Of a stretch of DNA of 64,000 nt, positions 31,449 through 42,710 are shown one piece after another (the stretch's first letter is position 1; every line of letters starts with the position of its first letter). Location of the stretch: NCBI GenBank assembly GCA_964036045.1, contig OZ038379.1, forward strand, positions 108,764,025 to 108,828,024, read 5' to 3'. The DNA is from Eutreptiella sp. 'Long Island Sound 2002'. Its lineage: Eukaryota; Euglenozoa; Euglenophyceae; Eutreptiales; Eutreptiaceae. Under the pieces are notes generated by a model that ran no database searches, was not told where the DNA came from, and saw nothing but the letters and a program-made list of their open reading frames with translations. The translations under genes and the position numbers were made by a program.

Positions 31449-31829
31449 GTGCGAGAGCGATGGTTGTTGCTAGTACCCGAATATCGACACAAAGGAAGAC
31501 TGGATGTCCTTTATTGTGGTTCATACAAAGTTCTCGAGGTGCTCAACAGGGGCAAGAATGGTAAACTGGACATCCCTGCCCGCTTCGACGGGTTGTGCAT
31601 TTTCAACCGCGACAGCATTAAGGCCTACATCCATCGGGAGAGACAACCAGTGTGGGAATTTCTGATGCCACCTGTCAAGACTGGTGCTTCCCCTAGACTC
31701 ATTAGGACTCTGGCTAGACTTGGTGTAGGGTGCAAAAAGCGCCGCACATTCCTATATCGCAGTGAATTGGATGCCGTTCCGTGGTCTTGGGAATTGAGTA
31801 AACCGCTAGATGAGGATCCACTACCTTGA
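31449..31829 (+). pseudogene. Gypsy integrase C-terminal fragment
   Basis: A 126-codon frame with a GPY/F-like module (G-S-Y-K-V-L-E-V-L followed by K-L-D-I-P and I-F-N-R-D-S-I-K). The downstream part has no motif that I recognise. Confidence 0.4.
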
Positions 31830-34355
31830 GTTCCTTCAACTTCACCCTGAGCCCAGCCCAGCTACAGCCTATCAATGGCATCGACTACAGCTCAGCCAGG
31901 CAGCAGTGGAGCAGGTTATGCGGGCTGCTCGAGGGTAAAGGAGACCAACTAGGAGGCAAAGGAGCTTCGAGCCACCTAGAAGGTGTGTCTTCCCAAGCGA
32001 CGGTTGCCGTGATAGAACCGAGCGGTCGAGTCATCATGTCAGGAGGCACGACTGGCTCAGGGATACTTGAACGAGGCCTGGCTCACATGCCTGTCATTGT
32101 GTTCACCTGGGAGGGGGGACCCCCGACCGACATTGACCCCAAACGTTGTAAGTTGTGCGGGTGCCCTTCCCCTGGATGATGCTGAATACCTTCGACAGCA
32201 ATGCCAAGACGTTAGGGAGCCTGATGGCCAGTCCAAAACTGAATGAGAGGAATAGTTCGACTGACGTGCAGGATGGTTCGACCCACAATAGGAGGAGGAT
32301 CTCAATTGCTACACGGGATACGACTGAAACCTGTTGTTTTGCTGAGTGCCAAAATGGGACGGAACATGCGTCGGAGAATCATGAATGGGAGAGTGGAACG
32401 CCCCAAAGACGCAACCCTCCACTCAAACCATCGCCTACACCGAAGAAGAAGACCCCGACAAGGATGGTACGAATATCAAGGACCACGATATGCCGGACTG
32501 GTCTCATTTGACTAGTCAGCGACCAGGTACCATCAAGTACTTCGAGCGGAGTCCCCCTGGCAACTGTACTACATGGAAGCTTACGAGAACAAGTTGGAAT
32601 CCGTTGATGAACTCCAACATTTGGGCGAATTCCGAATCAAACCGCACTTTAGATTTGGGACACACGAGGAGGACCTGCTGGCTCATTTGTACAGCAAACC
32701 CGACTTGAATGTGCTTGTCATTGCATCAAACTTGGTGGAAGAGCATCACTTCCTGAACCAGCGACACGCACATTTCGTGTCATGGACAGGAGCCTGCATT
32801 AATGACCCGCCTGAGGTCATCGACATTGTTGGCACACAACCGCACCTTTCCCCTTTGAGTCCATGCGAGCTGCTGCCGACACGTCCTTCGACGAAAGCGG
32901 AAACCCCGGCAGCGCACCGAGCTACCAGTGCCACACCAAGATCGAAGCGGCCTGTAGTAATCTTCAATCAGCTCTCGTCAGATGGCGAGGAATTCAATTT
33001 CGAGTTCCGGGACCGAGTGGAAGAGGACAACCTGCTCTATCACATCCGAGGCCTGAATTGCATGTATCGAGAGCTCTGTGGCATTGATCATCTGATCCAC
33101 AGCGCCAACAGAAACGCCCTGTTCTTTTGATGAAGACTTTTCTGGACAGTGAGGAAGATGCATCGATCGGCGCCATCAGCTATCTCGATTCTTGAGCTCA
33201 TTCGAGTCCTCACCAAATTGTATCGCGCAGACGAATAGCTATTCGAGGACCGAGCACCCTTTTTCGCGTACTGGCTTATCTGCTTCTTTGACGGCATCAA
33301 CTTCAAGGCCCTTGAGGTACAGTTCGACTAGGGTATAAAAGGTACCAATGTGCCCAGATTCAAACCCAAGACCTCATGGTCCAGCTGCAAGAATACCTTC
33401 AATTGGGCCAGTCGACCGGGTGGTCAGACCTGGGTCGCCAATCATTTTGGTTCAGCTGTCGGCGACCTATCGGATCACCACTGGACAAGTCACCTACCAG
33501 AAGTGTGAAAGGGAGATCCAAGGGGTTGCACGCCTACCGCCGACTGACGAAAGGTATATCAGCCTTTTCCCCTTCAAAAATTGTGGCGATCTTACCGAAC
33601 TTCTGGGAACTTCGGGGTACCTCATGTTCCCCTGGGAAAGTGGGTATGACGATCATGGGAACTTTTGGCGCCGACTGCTCCCCTATCGAGGAGATGTGTA
33701 TGTCGACGAACGAGAAGAGCTCAAATCCAGCGGTTCGGCCTGGAGTGACTCCTCTCACCCAGACCCCCTCCATCTCCGATTTTTGCTGCCAGATTTGTTT
33801 GTCGACAGCACTTCAACGTGCTGATGTTCAAGTTCCTCTCGCCGATTAAAGCTGACTTCCGAGCTGCTCATCGACGGAATGTACACTGACGAGAATATGT
33901 CTTCGATGTTGTCATTGTGGACATGATGGCGATGCTTTTGACTGCAGAGAGGGTTTGATTTGCTCTGCAGAGTGCTCTCGCAAACAAACAGTACGTGCAT
34001 CAATATCTCGGTCGACTTCAAGCAGATTCTCCAACAGAAACCTTCAATACTATTGATCGATACGGGCTCAGTCCCGACGAAGAGGATGTCAGCGCAATCA
34101 TCGTTGTTCGAACTTTTCCGATTGCTGACGCCGCATGGTGGCGAGTTGACTCGAGGACTGGCCAGGTTCACCACAGCAACCCCGCTGGTTCCGGTCCGAG
34201 GCAGAAGTGTCAATGGACTACTGGTCGACATAACGCATCATCTTTTCAGACCACTTGTGGAACGGATCTTTGGAATCCTTCCATCTCGGAGCAATGGAGC
34301 CTCTGAGACATCTACACTTCTGGGGCGCAGACGGATCTTGTTTCTCTGTCGTTGA
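31826..34355 (+). other. Unassigned plus-strand ORFs, possibly retroelement 3' sequence
   Basis: Open frames lie at 31826-32179 (117 codons), 32573-33130 (185 codons), 33348-33824 (158 codons) and 33960-34355 (131 codons). The 185-codon frame has balanced, protein-like composition with acidic and hydrophobic residues but no recognised motif. The 131-codon frame contains L-I-D-T-G-S, which resembles a retropepsin active site, but the distal G-x-D motif was not found. They follow an integrase relic in the same orientation and could be its 3' ORFs or another element's gag-PR. Confidence 0.3.
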
Positions 34356-34374
34356 GGTCCTAATTTGCTCTTGT

Positions 34375-34990
34375 TCCGCGTTGTTGGGGGCCGCCTAGAA
34401 TGCAGGGGTGTTGTAGCAAATGGCCCCTCTTTTAGACACCCGAGAAGGCAGGGGTGAGGCGGCCACTTCTGATTCTGCTCCCCTTGTTTGAGGATCCACA
34501 GGAATGGAGCGTTGGGGTAGCATTGCCCGTGTCTTTCTGAGAAGGCAACCGTTAGGAGGGCACTTCAAATTTCGTTCCCTTGTGTTGGGGAGGACTGTTA
34601 AATTTGTTCCCCTTTCTTGAGATCCCGGATAGTGGAGCGGTGACGTAGCGTTTCTGCCCTCCTTTGGGTCCCAGAAGAGGCATGCGTGAGGCAGCCATTT
34701 CTGATTTTACTTTTGAATTTGTCCCCCTTTGCTTGGAATCCGGAGGAATGCAAGGGTGACGTAGGATTTCTCCCCTTTTTGGGCCTCCGAGAAGGTAGCC
34801 AATTCTGAATTTACTTGTGATTTTGTTCCCCTTCGTTCGAGATTGCCGAGAATACCAGGGTTACGCAGGCCTGCGAGAAGGTAGTGGTGAGGCAGCCACT
34901 TTTGATTTTGTCCCCCTTACTTTACCAGCACTTCGGACTTTGTTCCACTTTGTTGGGGACCCCAAGAATGCAGGTGGAAACTGGTGGAAA
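34375..34990. repeat. ~110-bp degenerate tandem repeat, about six units
   Basis: Recurring motifs are a TTGTTCCCCTT-like box, GAGAATGCAGGGGTGACGTAGC and GAGAAGGCAGGGGTGAGGCAGCCACTT-like boxes. Unit starts lie near 34380, 34486, 34600, 34728, 34833 and 34950. Confidence 0.65.
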
Positions 34991-35739
34991 CTTTGCCCAA
35001 GTCTCCAAAAGTAGGCTTAGAAGTCCAAAGATGTTGTTGCCTGACTCCTCGGCTTAATGATCCCCTCTGCATTGTCTTCGCGATTGGTAGTTGCTGTCTG
35101 GGAAATCTCGTGAAGGAAGCTGAGGAGCCAAAAAGATGTGGCTTGCCACGTGGTGCATATGTGGATGGCACCAGTGGCCTCAAATGGTATAAGAGTAGGT
35201 GTCTCGTGACTGGCACCCTTCTGCGGCGGCACAAGGTAGCCCCGATTGAACTGGCCATTGCAGCTACTGAATGCAAAATTCTCAAGAACACTTTCTATGA
35301 CGAGTTTGAGTTTGAATGTATTTTGGGATTTCCCATTGCAGTCTGATGCACTGGGAAGTTTTGGGTCTGCAGCAGGGTTGTTCAGCATGCTGATTTTGCA
35401 TTCAGTTCGTCGCATGGTCAACGCTCATGGCGTGCCGGACTTGTGCGGTGCAAGACGTCCTGTCAGAGCACCCAAGGCGCGACTGATCACCTTGATCGTC
35501 CTTCAACATCCTCTCCTGCAACCACTACACTTCTGGCCACACATCAAGCAACATCCTCTCCTGCAACCACACCACTCTTGGCGCAGCACCTATGATGTTA
35601 TGAGGTACCAGAATCCTGTAACTGGACCCTCCAAAAGCTGCCAGGATCGAGATTCACGGCCCGTCGCAACCCTCTTTTGCTGAGGCTTTGGTGATTTATG
35701 CCAAATCTGTGCACCACTGCCGTGAATTAGATAGCACAC
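34991..35739. other. No gene recognised
   Basis: Only short frames without motifs. A 19-bp direct repeat (CATCCTCTCCTGCAACCAC) occurs twice, at about 35508 and 35551. Confidence 0.4.
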
Positions 35740-36560
35740 TCAGTACAAAAACGGCGTCATCTAGCTGCTGTATTGAAATAACGTGAATTGCATTACCACA
35801 TTTCCAGATAAACCCAAAATACGGCCATTTTTGCCCATTTTTGTGAGTTTGGGGCCATAAACGGTGATTACGATGATGTCCTTGTCGTGTCACTAGATTC
35901 CAAATTGCTCACGTTTGTCCCTAGTGCCCTGTGAGGCTAGACAAACTATGACTTGTGCCCGTGCATGCCCTTTATTTAAGATCAGTTGTACGGCCCAATA
36001 GCCTATTTTGAGGATGGCAATCTGAAAAAAACGAGTTTTGTAGGATTTTGGTGCAAATGATCCAGTGTTTCGGAGCCGCTGTCGCGAAAAAACCGCATTT
36101 TTTGCCGGAAAATCACCAAAAAGTGCCACTTTTTGGCCTTAAGCAGTGCTTTTGGGGGCCGTTGGTGGTCATCTATAGGGTCCCATGACCCATTTTGAGG
36201 GTGCTTGACTCGAACAATGGTGTTTTGACAGGGTATTGGAGGAAGGTATCAGGTCTTTCGTAGCCGTCATCTCCGAAAAGCGGCACTTTTCGGTTTGGGT
36301 TATACAAAAGCTATTATTCGCAACTAGGTGGTGAATGTCATATTGATCTTATACGGCCGATTTTAGATGGTCTCAAGGCAGCATTGTCGATGTAGGGGTT
36401 GGAAACCTTCCAATTTGGAAGGTTTGGGGGCGGGGCAAACTCCAAAAAAGGAACTCTGTACAGTAGGATTTGACAAAAAAAAGCAATATTTTCGCGCGTC
36501 ACTGATTTTCAGATATGGGGACCGCATGAAATCCTAGGTGTGGGATAGGCTGTCTTACTG
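35740..36560. repeat. ~180-bp degenerate satellite-like repeat
   Basis: A block reading TACGGCC/TAGGGTCCC, then CCCATTTTGAGG/CCTATTTTGAGG and a TG-rich tail, recurs near 35988, 36175 and 36350, with GCCATTTTTGCC-type and GAAAAGCGGCACTTTT-type boxes between. Its style resembles the two-unit repeat at 19.0-19.4 kb. No coding content. Confidence 0.5.
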
Positions 36561-37202
36561 GAATGCCTAACCCCACCCATGCATTGGACCCACTAGCCAT
36601 GGCGCCATGTATGGCGAATCAAGTCAGTGAACCAGTAGCATCTAGCTCTGTGAGCCAACTCTGTGTGACAGTCCTGATGCGTTTTGAGGTGTCCGTAATG
36701 CCGTTCTCCTCTATACGATGCCTGGCTACACCATGGCTGAGCATGGCTCTACTTTCCTAAGTCAGTAAGTGGTCTGCAAGGCCCTGAGTCCTATGGAAGA
36801 AAGAAGCAGGGGTCACGGAGGTCCTCTGACAAGTCTCTGACCCGCTCTGAGATGAACAAAGCCCTCCATGGTGCCACCGCCGACCTGGTTGGAGAGCTCA
36901 CTCAAGAAATCAGGGCTAAGCCAGGGCCCGTGATACCCCCCCAAGGGTCAGCTATGACCGCTAGTGCGTCACCGCGCCTAGTACAGGCCAACCACGTGGT
37001 TGGTGGCTGAACTCATAGCCTTGGTGGTGTGAGAAGACGGCCAATGCCAACTGCTGCGTCTATTGTTAGAAGCTCCTGTGTGCCAGGGACTGCGCATCTG
37101 CCCTACATCCATGTGGTGAACTCCACACGCGCTGAGCTGGAACAGCTGGGGCTGACGGCCCTGAGGCCCATGGTGGACGTATAGCCTTATGGCTGCACTG
37201 AA

Positions 37203-38430
37203 TTGGAAGGTGACACCTCGGATGATGAACCACCATCCTTGTTGTTGGCATCCCCCTCTGAGAACAACGACGTTCAGGTGTCCGAGAACCCGAGCGGCAA
37301 GAAGAAGAAGGAGAAAAGAAAGAACCGCTGCCTAGAAAGGCGTCACTCTAGGGAGGCCAAGGCTATATGCGCATCGACGATGGTCATGAACCTGCCGGGT
37401 GTCACGGGGAAGAACTCAGCGGGTTCGCTGAGAGTTTTGGTCGGTTCCTGAGAATGACCTGCCGAACCCACGCTGCTGGGAGCCTAAAGTGAGACCTGCT
37501 TTTGCAATGTTGCAAGATCAACTACTCGGAGAAGCAGGTGAAGCAGATAGAGACGAAGTGTGCCACATCGGCCGAGGTATTGGTTGCCCTTGATAGGTAG
37601 TATCCGTCGTATGAGACGGACCTATCCCTTTGGACCGATATCCAGACCCTGGCCCTTGTTGCCTAACAACCCCAAAGCTGCGCAGTTCTCTGAACTATTT
37701 GCTGGCTTGGACGGCTGGGTACGGCGACTGATGCCCGGATCCTAAGGCAGCGACGAGCTGCTTTTCTGGAGAACGCAAAGATTCCCCGAAAAATCTTGGA
37801 AGAGTGTCGGGCAACAGCAGAACGCAAGGCAAGAACACTCACCTACCAGGGCTTGTAGGTACTCCTACTGAAGTTGGCACTGGAAAGAGAGAGTGACCAG
37901 CAGCTGAATGCCTACCGCCCTGTGGGGCGGCTTTTTTGGGAACCATGGCCGCGGCTATCAAGGCTACGAAACCTCTGGACAAGGGCAGACCCCAAAAAAT
38001 GCTCGGTATATTAGCAACATCGCCTGCCGAGACGAGAAGAGTGGCCATTTAATGCACCTGACTGTGATGTGCACCAATGCTTTGTGGTGCAGGGCAAGAC
38101 AGTAAGGAAACGAACACCGGCGGGAAGGCCGGGATGCGTGACGACTACCGGTGTGCCATCACCTTTGCTTTCTGCTGTCGCCACAAGCACTACGAGGATG
38201 ACTGCTATTGCAAGCGGCGTCTTTCTGCTAAGATGAAGTCTGAAAACTCCCCTAATGGGGGTGAAAACAGCAAGGGCAACGGCACCAGGAATACAAAGGC
38301 AATCCAAGGGCCATGGCAAGGGCCAAGACCAAGGCAAAGAGGAACGTGGTGGTCCAGACAAGGGGAACGAGAAGAACCAGATGAACCCCGAGAGATACCC
38401 CAGCTATACGCCAGGAAGGACAAGCTGTGA
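37203..38430 (+). pseudogene. Gag remnant with Cys/His knuckle
   Basis: Pieces in shifting frames. An acidic then Lys-rich N-terminal stretch spans 37203-37451. A globular L-F-A-G-L-D-G-W-V-R-R-L piece near 37690 may be capsid. A knuckle-like F-C-C-R-H-K-H-Y-E-D-D-C-Y-C-K-R-R lies at about 38170-38215, and a Gly/Lys/Gln-rich tail spans 38250-38400. The knuckle retains Cys and His, in contrast to the eroded one at 2058-2096. Confidence 0.5.
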
Positions 38431-38639
38431 CCACTCTGCTCGTCAACAAAATTCTGGGCCTACGACCCGTTCCTGCGCAAAAGCTCGAGCTCAACAACAA
38501 TAAGGGGGCAAATGTCCTCATGAAGACGGAGACCCAGGGGGTCCCGCCTGATGCGGATGGTAGGAACACTTCGCAAGAAAGGCTTTGATATCACCGTGCC
38601 TACAGAGATCTGACAAGCACGCTGTGCAGGGACACAGAT

Positions 38640-39119
38640 TTGGTGTTCTGGGTACCTTTCTGTCTAGGGAGCCGAGAATACCTGGCCACACTGGATACAG
38701 GGGCCACCACATCTCTCGTAGCCAAGAAAGGCTTACCTTGTGGGGTCCTCAAGAACATCATGCCTACCGTGGCAATACACATGGGGGATGGCCATGTGGT
38801 GCACCGCTGTGGGGACTGTGAGGTTGACGTGCCCATGGCGTCCAGAAGCAATGCTCACAGAAACTATGTGATTGACACCAAAGCCTTCGACTTCGTTTCT
38901 GGTACTAACTTCTTTGCCGAACTTCCACAGATTCCCTTCCCGACGCTGCAAGCGCCCTATGCCCTTCATGTCAACAATGGTGACGGAGGGGAATTTTTCC
39001 GAATTGACCCGTCTGAACTAACGACAAGGTACCTCAGGTTATGCAAGAACGAGCCCTCTACTATGACAGTTGCCACCAAGACGGAGGCCTATCAGGTCCT
39101 TGGGGATGCGCTTGACTAA
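38640..39119 (+). pseudogene. Retropepsin with intact D-T-G-A active site
   Basis: A 159-codon open frame. The active site reads L-A-T-L-D-T-G-A-T-T-S-L-V (about residues 15-27), a flap-region G-D-G-H-V follows, and F-V-S-G-T-N-F-F occupies the position of the usual hydrophobic-hydrophobic-G-x-D-F-F motif. This is the aspartic protease that would cleave Gag-Pol. The domain looks chemically intact, but gag upstream and pol downstream are broken, so it is scored as part of a dead element. It starts after a frame change from gag. Confidence 0.65.
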
Positions 39120-39149
39120 GGTCTAAAGGAGGTGGGACTCTCCAGTGAA

Positions 39150-39495
39150 GACCTCAATGTGGAACTGTTCACTACTGACAAGCAGCACGTCTTGGACCTC
39201 TACTGCCGCAAAGGGCGTAACTGTACCGGCCCCCTTTTGAGATGGCCTACGGGAACCCCAGGTTCACTGAACTGGGGAAGGTCCCGAGCAAGGCTGCCCT
39301 GATACATTCCCCTATGGTCCTGTGCTGCCCCGATCGGGGGGCTTATGGGGAAAAAGAGTACTGACGTACTCTATTGGTGAAGCTGACGCTAATCTCTACC
39401 TTGCTGCGGTACGGCCCCATCTACGTGCCTCTAGGCAGCCAGACGCCTATCGGGAACCCTGGATGTAGAAGTATGCTGAGTGTTGTGGATGGGAA
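39150..39495 (+). pseudogene. Dam-like methyltransferase domain relic between PR and RT
   Basis: The frame after the protease reads V-E-L-F-T-T-D-K-Q-H-V-L-D-L-Y-C-R-K-G. After a frameshift near 39230 it reads A-Y-G-N-P-R-F-T-E-L-G-K-V, then M-V-L-C-C-P-D-R-G and a Y-x-R-T-L-L-x-K-L-T segment (one stop), ending G-P-I-Y-V-P-L-G. The pattern LF-sites, N-P-x-F, hydrophobic strand with P-D, then W/Y-x-x-L-L corresponds to Dam-type adenine-N6-methyltransferase domains, where N-P-P-F/Y/W is catalytic motif IV. I infer a homologous domain. Function in the retroelement is unknown. Confidence 0.5.
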
Positions 39496-40298
39496 CATAG
39501 CAACAGAACCATTGGAGGATTTGGACTCTCTCTGGTCCAGGAAATAGAACGCGAGAGCACAGGTTAGACCCTGGACCTCCTGGAATACCTAATCCGGCCC
39601 CGAGACGTGGTGGGGAGTACTCCAGGAGGTAACAAGTACGTTGTGTCGGATGCTGCTGCCCCCTGCATCCCCTGCAATGTATCCAATCCTGATGTAGTCT
39701 CGGAGTGTGGAAAAGCCCAGCTACCCACTGCTATACACTATGATGACAAAATCGACCATGACACGTCCTTTGTCCAGACTTGTCTGGAGGAAGTGGAGAG
39801 TGCTGACTATGCTACGCCACACAAACCTATAATTGCCATGAGGGGAGAGGATCCTCTGAATGAGAATTTAGACCCCCGATCCAGGTTGCACGAGTGTGGA
39901 CTGTAAAACGAGAGTCCTTGCCAAGGTGCTATGCCACGCTAGGCCTACCCGCAGCTCCTGGCCGTTGAAGCAGAGACAAATGGGGAATATTTCTCAAATT
40001 GAAGATCCCCCGCAACACAAGATTATCTCCTGGCAACGTGAGATTTATTTGAACTTGAACTTGAAGCTCATGAGGAGTGTCTGGGCTGCCCATGTGAGGA
40101 CCCCCAAACAAAATGAGTTCGCCGAGGAAACTGTATGTGAACCCCTTCAAGCGTGCCTATGCTATATTTGACCACCTAAGACGGTCAGGCAGGACCTACT
40201 ATATGCCTATCAAGGGCTAAAGGACCCGACTAAGGACGCTGAGTCAGTTCAGGACCACCTCCCTGCTTCCACTCACCAAGGGGCAAGCACCCTACAAT

Positions 40299-40584
40299 CT
40301 AATGAGATCTGGAGTACAAGATCAAGCCCTTGGATGCAAGAGTACAGAAGCCTATCAGGACACATCTGGCGGTGTTCGGTGAACTACCCCCTCCAGCTTC
40401 CTGAGACAACCTAATCCAGCTGGATCTCAAGCTCAAGCCCGGGTTTTGGGGGCATAAGATACGTCCGAGGCCATACACAGCTCCGAATGAGCAGGCGGAC
40501 ACAAGAAGGTATCGAGCCTGGCCTGCTCTTGGAGTAAGGATGGAGACTACCAACCCCAGACTTTAGGGCCTAGAAATTCCAGCG
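40299..40584 (+). pseudogene. RT N-terminal segment cut by insertion
   Basis: The frame reads F-G-E-L-P-P-P and L-D-L-K-L-K-P-G-F-W-G-H-K-I-R-P-R-P-Y-T-A-P-N-E-Q-A-D-T. This is the segment just ahead of the fingers in Ty3/gypsy RTs (lead-in with R-P-Y-x-x-P-x-E). Two stops interrupt it. The frame then reads E-I-P-A at the insertion boundary. Confidence 0.65.
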
Positions 40585-40639
40585 AAAAAAAATTAGGAAC
40601 TGGAGACGAAGAGTGTGGTTTTTCTATGCCTTGGGGTAA

Positions 40640-42010
40640 AACAAAAAATACTTTGGAGCTTTCCGCACCCCCCTGCATCCCCCTTCAGAGCCCCCAAAGG
40701 TCCCAGGCAGCCTGTTTCAGCCAGAGAAAGCTGAATCAGGACTGGAAAGCTGAAGAAACCACTAAATCGAAAGAATCCAAAGTCCTAGTTTACTTCCAAA
40801 GGACATTTGAGCATTCTCCCAAACATTCCACCCCGTGCACCCCCCCTCAGCGGCCCCACATAGGTCACCACATCCCAAAAATGCCCGGAAACGGGCTCAA
40901 AATGCTGGAAAGTCACCAGAGATCCAAAGAAACATACCAAGGGCAAATAGCTTCAAAGGCCCAAATGCTTTTAAGTGATGTGCAAACGTTGCATGAATAA
41001 TTTGCAACCGTCGTCTGCTGCTTCACAGCCCTGCACCCGCCGACTGAACCCCCGACGCGCATCGAAACAGCCTGACCCAGCAATAAGATGCTCATTGCCA
41101 ATGATGCGACTTTGGGGAATTTTAGGGCGCTATTAGCCTCCAACAGTTTCCAAAACATACTTCAATGGTGCATAATGATGCACCCCTATATCACCACAAA
41201 GTGTGCCAAGAAATATCTCATTTTCGACAGGATCCGCCTGCTCTATTGAGGAAAAGCGTCTCAAAATGGCACGGGCGTTGTTGGTGACACGAACGTTTCC
41301 ATGAGCCTGCAGGTCTTACGAAAGCATTGTTCAATGGTGCACAATGGTGATCATTGTCAATCATTGCCCAGTGCTACATAGCCCTGCATTTGCCCCTGCA
41401 AACCCAAAAGCTGGTAAAAACATGCTGAAACGACGTGCAATTGCAAAGCCAAAAAGTCCGGAAAATTACTGAAAACTACCTGAGCGAAATAACTTCGAGA
41501 GTTCATTTTTTGCCAAATGTTATCTGAACACTGCATAAATCCTTACCGATCATGTTCCGCTGCTGAAGCGCCCTGCATCCCCCTCTGCAAACCCCAAAGT
41601 GCGTCAAAACAGGCTGGAACCCCATTCAAATGCAAAGCTAAAAACACCGGAAACTACCTAAGCCCAATACCTTTAAGACTCGGATTGTTTCGAAATGATA
41701 CTAAAACACTGCCAAACATTGTTCACTACTGCAGAGGGAAGTAAATGTGTCCATGATTGTCCGCTTGCTGCATCGCTTTGTGAGGCAGTCCTGGCATCCA
41801 ACAGCTTTGATGCTTGATACGGACCTTCCGAAACTTACGAATCACAGAAAAAACGACAACCTCGGCACAAGACTCCAATTGTTTCGAAATGGTACTCGAA
41901 CGCTGCACAAATCGTTGCCAATCATTGTTCACTACTGCAGAGCCAAGGAAATGTGCCCATCACTGTCTGCTTGCTGCATCGCTTTATGAGGCAATAGTGG
42001 CTTCTGACAG
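40640..42010. repeat. ~160-200-bp degenerate satellite-like repeats
   Basis: A CCCTGCATCCCCC-like box recurs at about 40671, 40833, 41029, 41381 and 41571, each followed by a GCCC-CAAA / AAACAGGCTG / GGAAACTAC-type sequence. A TATCACCACAAAGTGTG / AAATATCTCATTTTCGACA block at 41200-41225 belongs to the repeats also found at 60.1-60.5 kb. Confidence 0.6.
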
Positions 42011-42708
42011 CCCAGAGAATGTTTTTGAATCAAAGAAAAAAAGTTGAGTCGTATCAGACAACCTCTGCACAATGCACAAACCAAGCAAAGTGCAACCTCC
42101 CTTTTGCAGTCCCAAATGCCTCAGAAAATCAGGCTACAAACATTTGAGGCAAGCCGCAGGCCGCAGTATGCAATACATGCCGCAGTTCGAGTACAAGGAC
42201 AGCGCAGGGCGGCGGCCAAACTGCACATGTGGTTCAGTGACCCAGACTCCCCCTGTTGACGCCGGGGGCATGGTTGGAGTGCAGGGGCGGGTCGGACTTC
42301 CGGACCGGGAATCTGTTCCCAGGACCCCACCATTGGAAAACATGAATAACCACAAAAATCGAGGCACTGGCAGACATACATAAATCACAACAAACTAGGG
42401 CATGAACGCCCATCATTGCGCTTGTTGATAAACAGGGGACACTCAGGCGATCTATAGCGTGCCATGGTACTACATTTCCTTCCAACGGCTAACCGACCAG
42501 TATGTAAGACGATTCACAACAATTTGGACGACAAAGATCTGAGGCCATGGCAAGGGTATCCTGCAGCCCCTGGCTGACACTGGTTCTCTATCCCACCAAG
42601 GACAAAAAAGCAAAAACGGTTGAGGACTGCATCCACTGCGGCAAAGCCGACTGCCGCCACTGAAAACGAAAAAAATTAAAGTAATTAAGGTAATTGTCAC
42701 ACTGCACC
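41707..42708. repeat. Copy 1 (left part) of a duplicated 1.5-kb sequence
   Basis: Nearly identical to 61848-62844. It is interrupted after CACC by the chromovirus and resumes at 59841. It contains short frames also present in copy 2, none with a recognised domain. Confidence 0.9.
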
Positions 42709-42710
42709 GC

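Larger units (their letters stand above)
29109..31829 (+). pseudogene. Ty3/gypsy pol relic: RT thumb, RNase H, integrase
   Basis: Degraded pol on the plus strand. The RT C-terminal connection reads F-C-G-Y-I-I-N-K-D-G-V then M-E-P-E-K-I-K-V-I (29120-29200). RNase H spans 29415-29817 with T-D-A-S, K-E-L-L-A-I-V-L-A-L and H-T-D-C-E-S, and ends N-P-A-A-D. An acidic linker lies at 29888-30180. The integrase zinc pair is C-D-V-C-Q-A-A-Q (about 30750). Core remnants V-D-R-F-S and V-S-D-R lie near 30900-31010. A GPY/F-like C-terminus spans 31500-31640 (G-S-Y-K-V-L-E-V-L-N). Many stops and frameshifts interrupt it. It is distinct in sequence from the 25.3-kb and 51.5-kb integrases, so it is a separate lineage. 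Confidence 0.6.
36880..40584 (+). pseudogene. Degraded Ty3/gypsy gag-PR-Dam-RT gene, left portion
   Basis: Plus-strand relic with the order gag (about 36880-38430), retropepsin (38640-39119), Dam-like domain (39150-39495), spacer and the start of RT (40299-40584). Stops and frameshifts are numerous, but the protease frame is intact. The RT frame is cut at 40584, directly after a GAAATTCCAGCG motif, and resumes at 60859 after the near-identical GAAGTTCCAGCG, in the same phase. The two portions are therefore one old pol gene split by a 20.3-kb insertion. Confidence 0.7.

Noticed and set aside
33960-34355. L-I-D-T-G-S as a retropepsin active site
   Set aside because: No distal hydrophobic-hydrophobic-G-x-D motif or flap pattern could be found, so a protease call is not supported.
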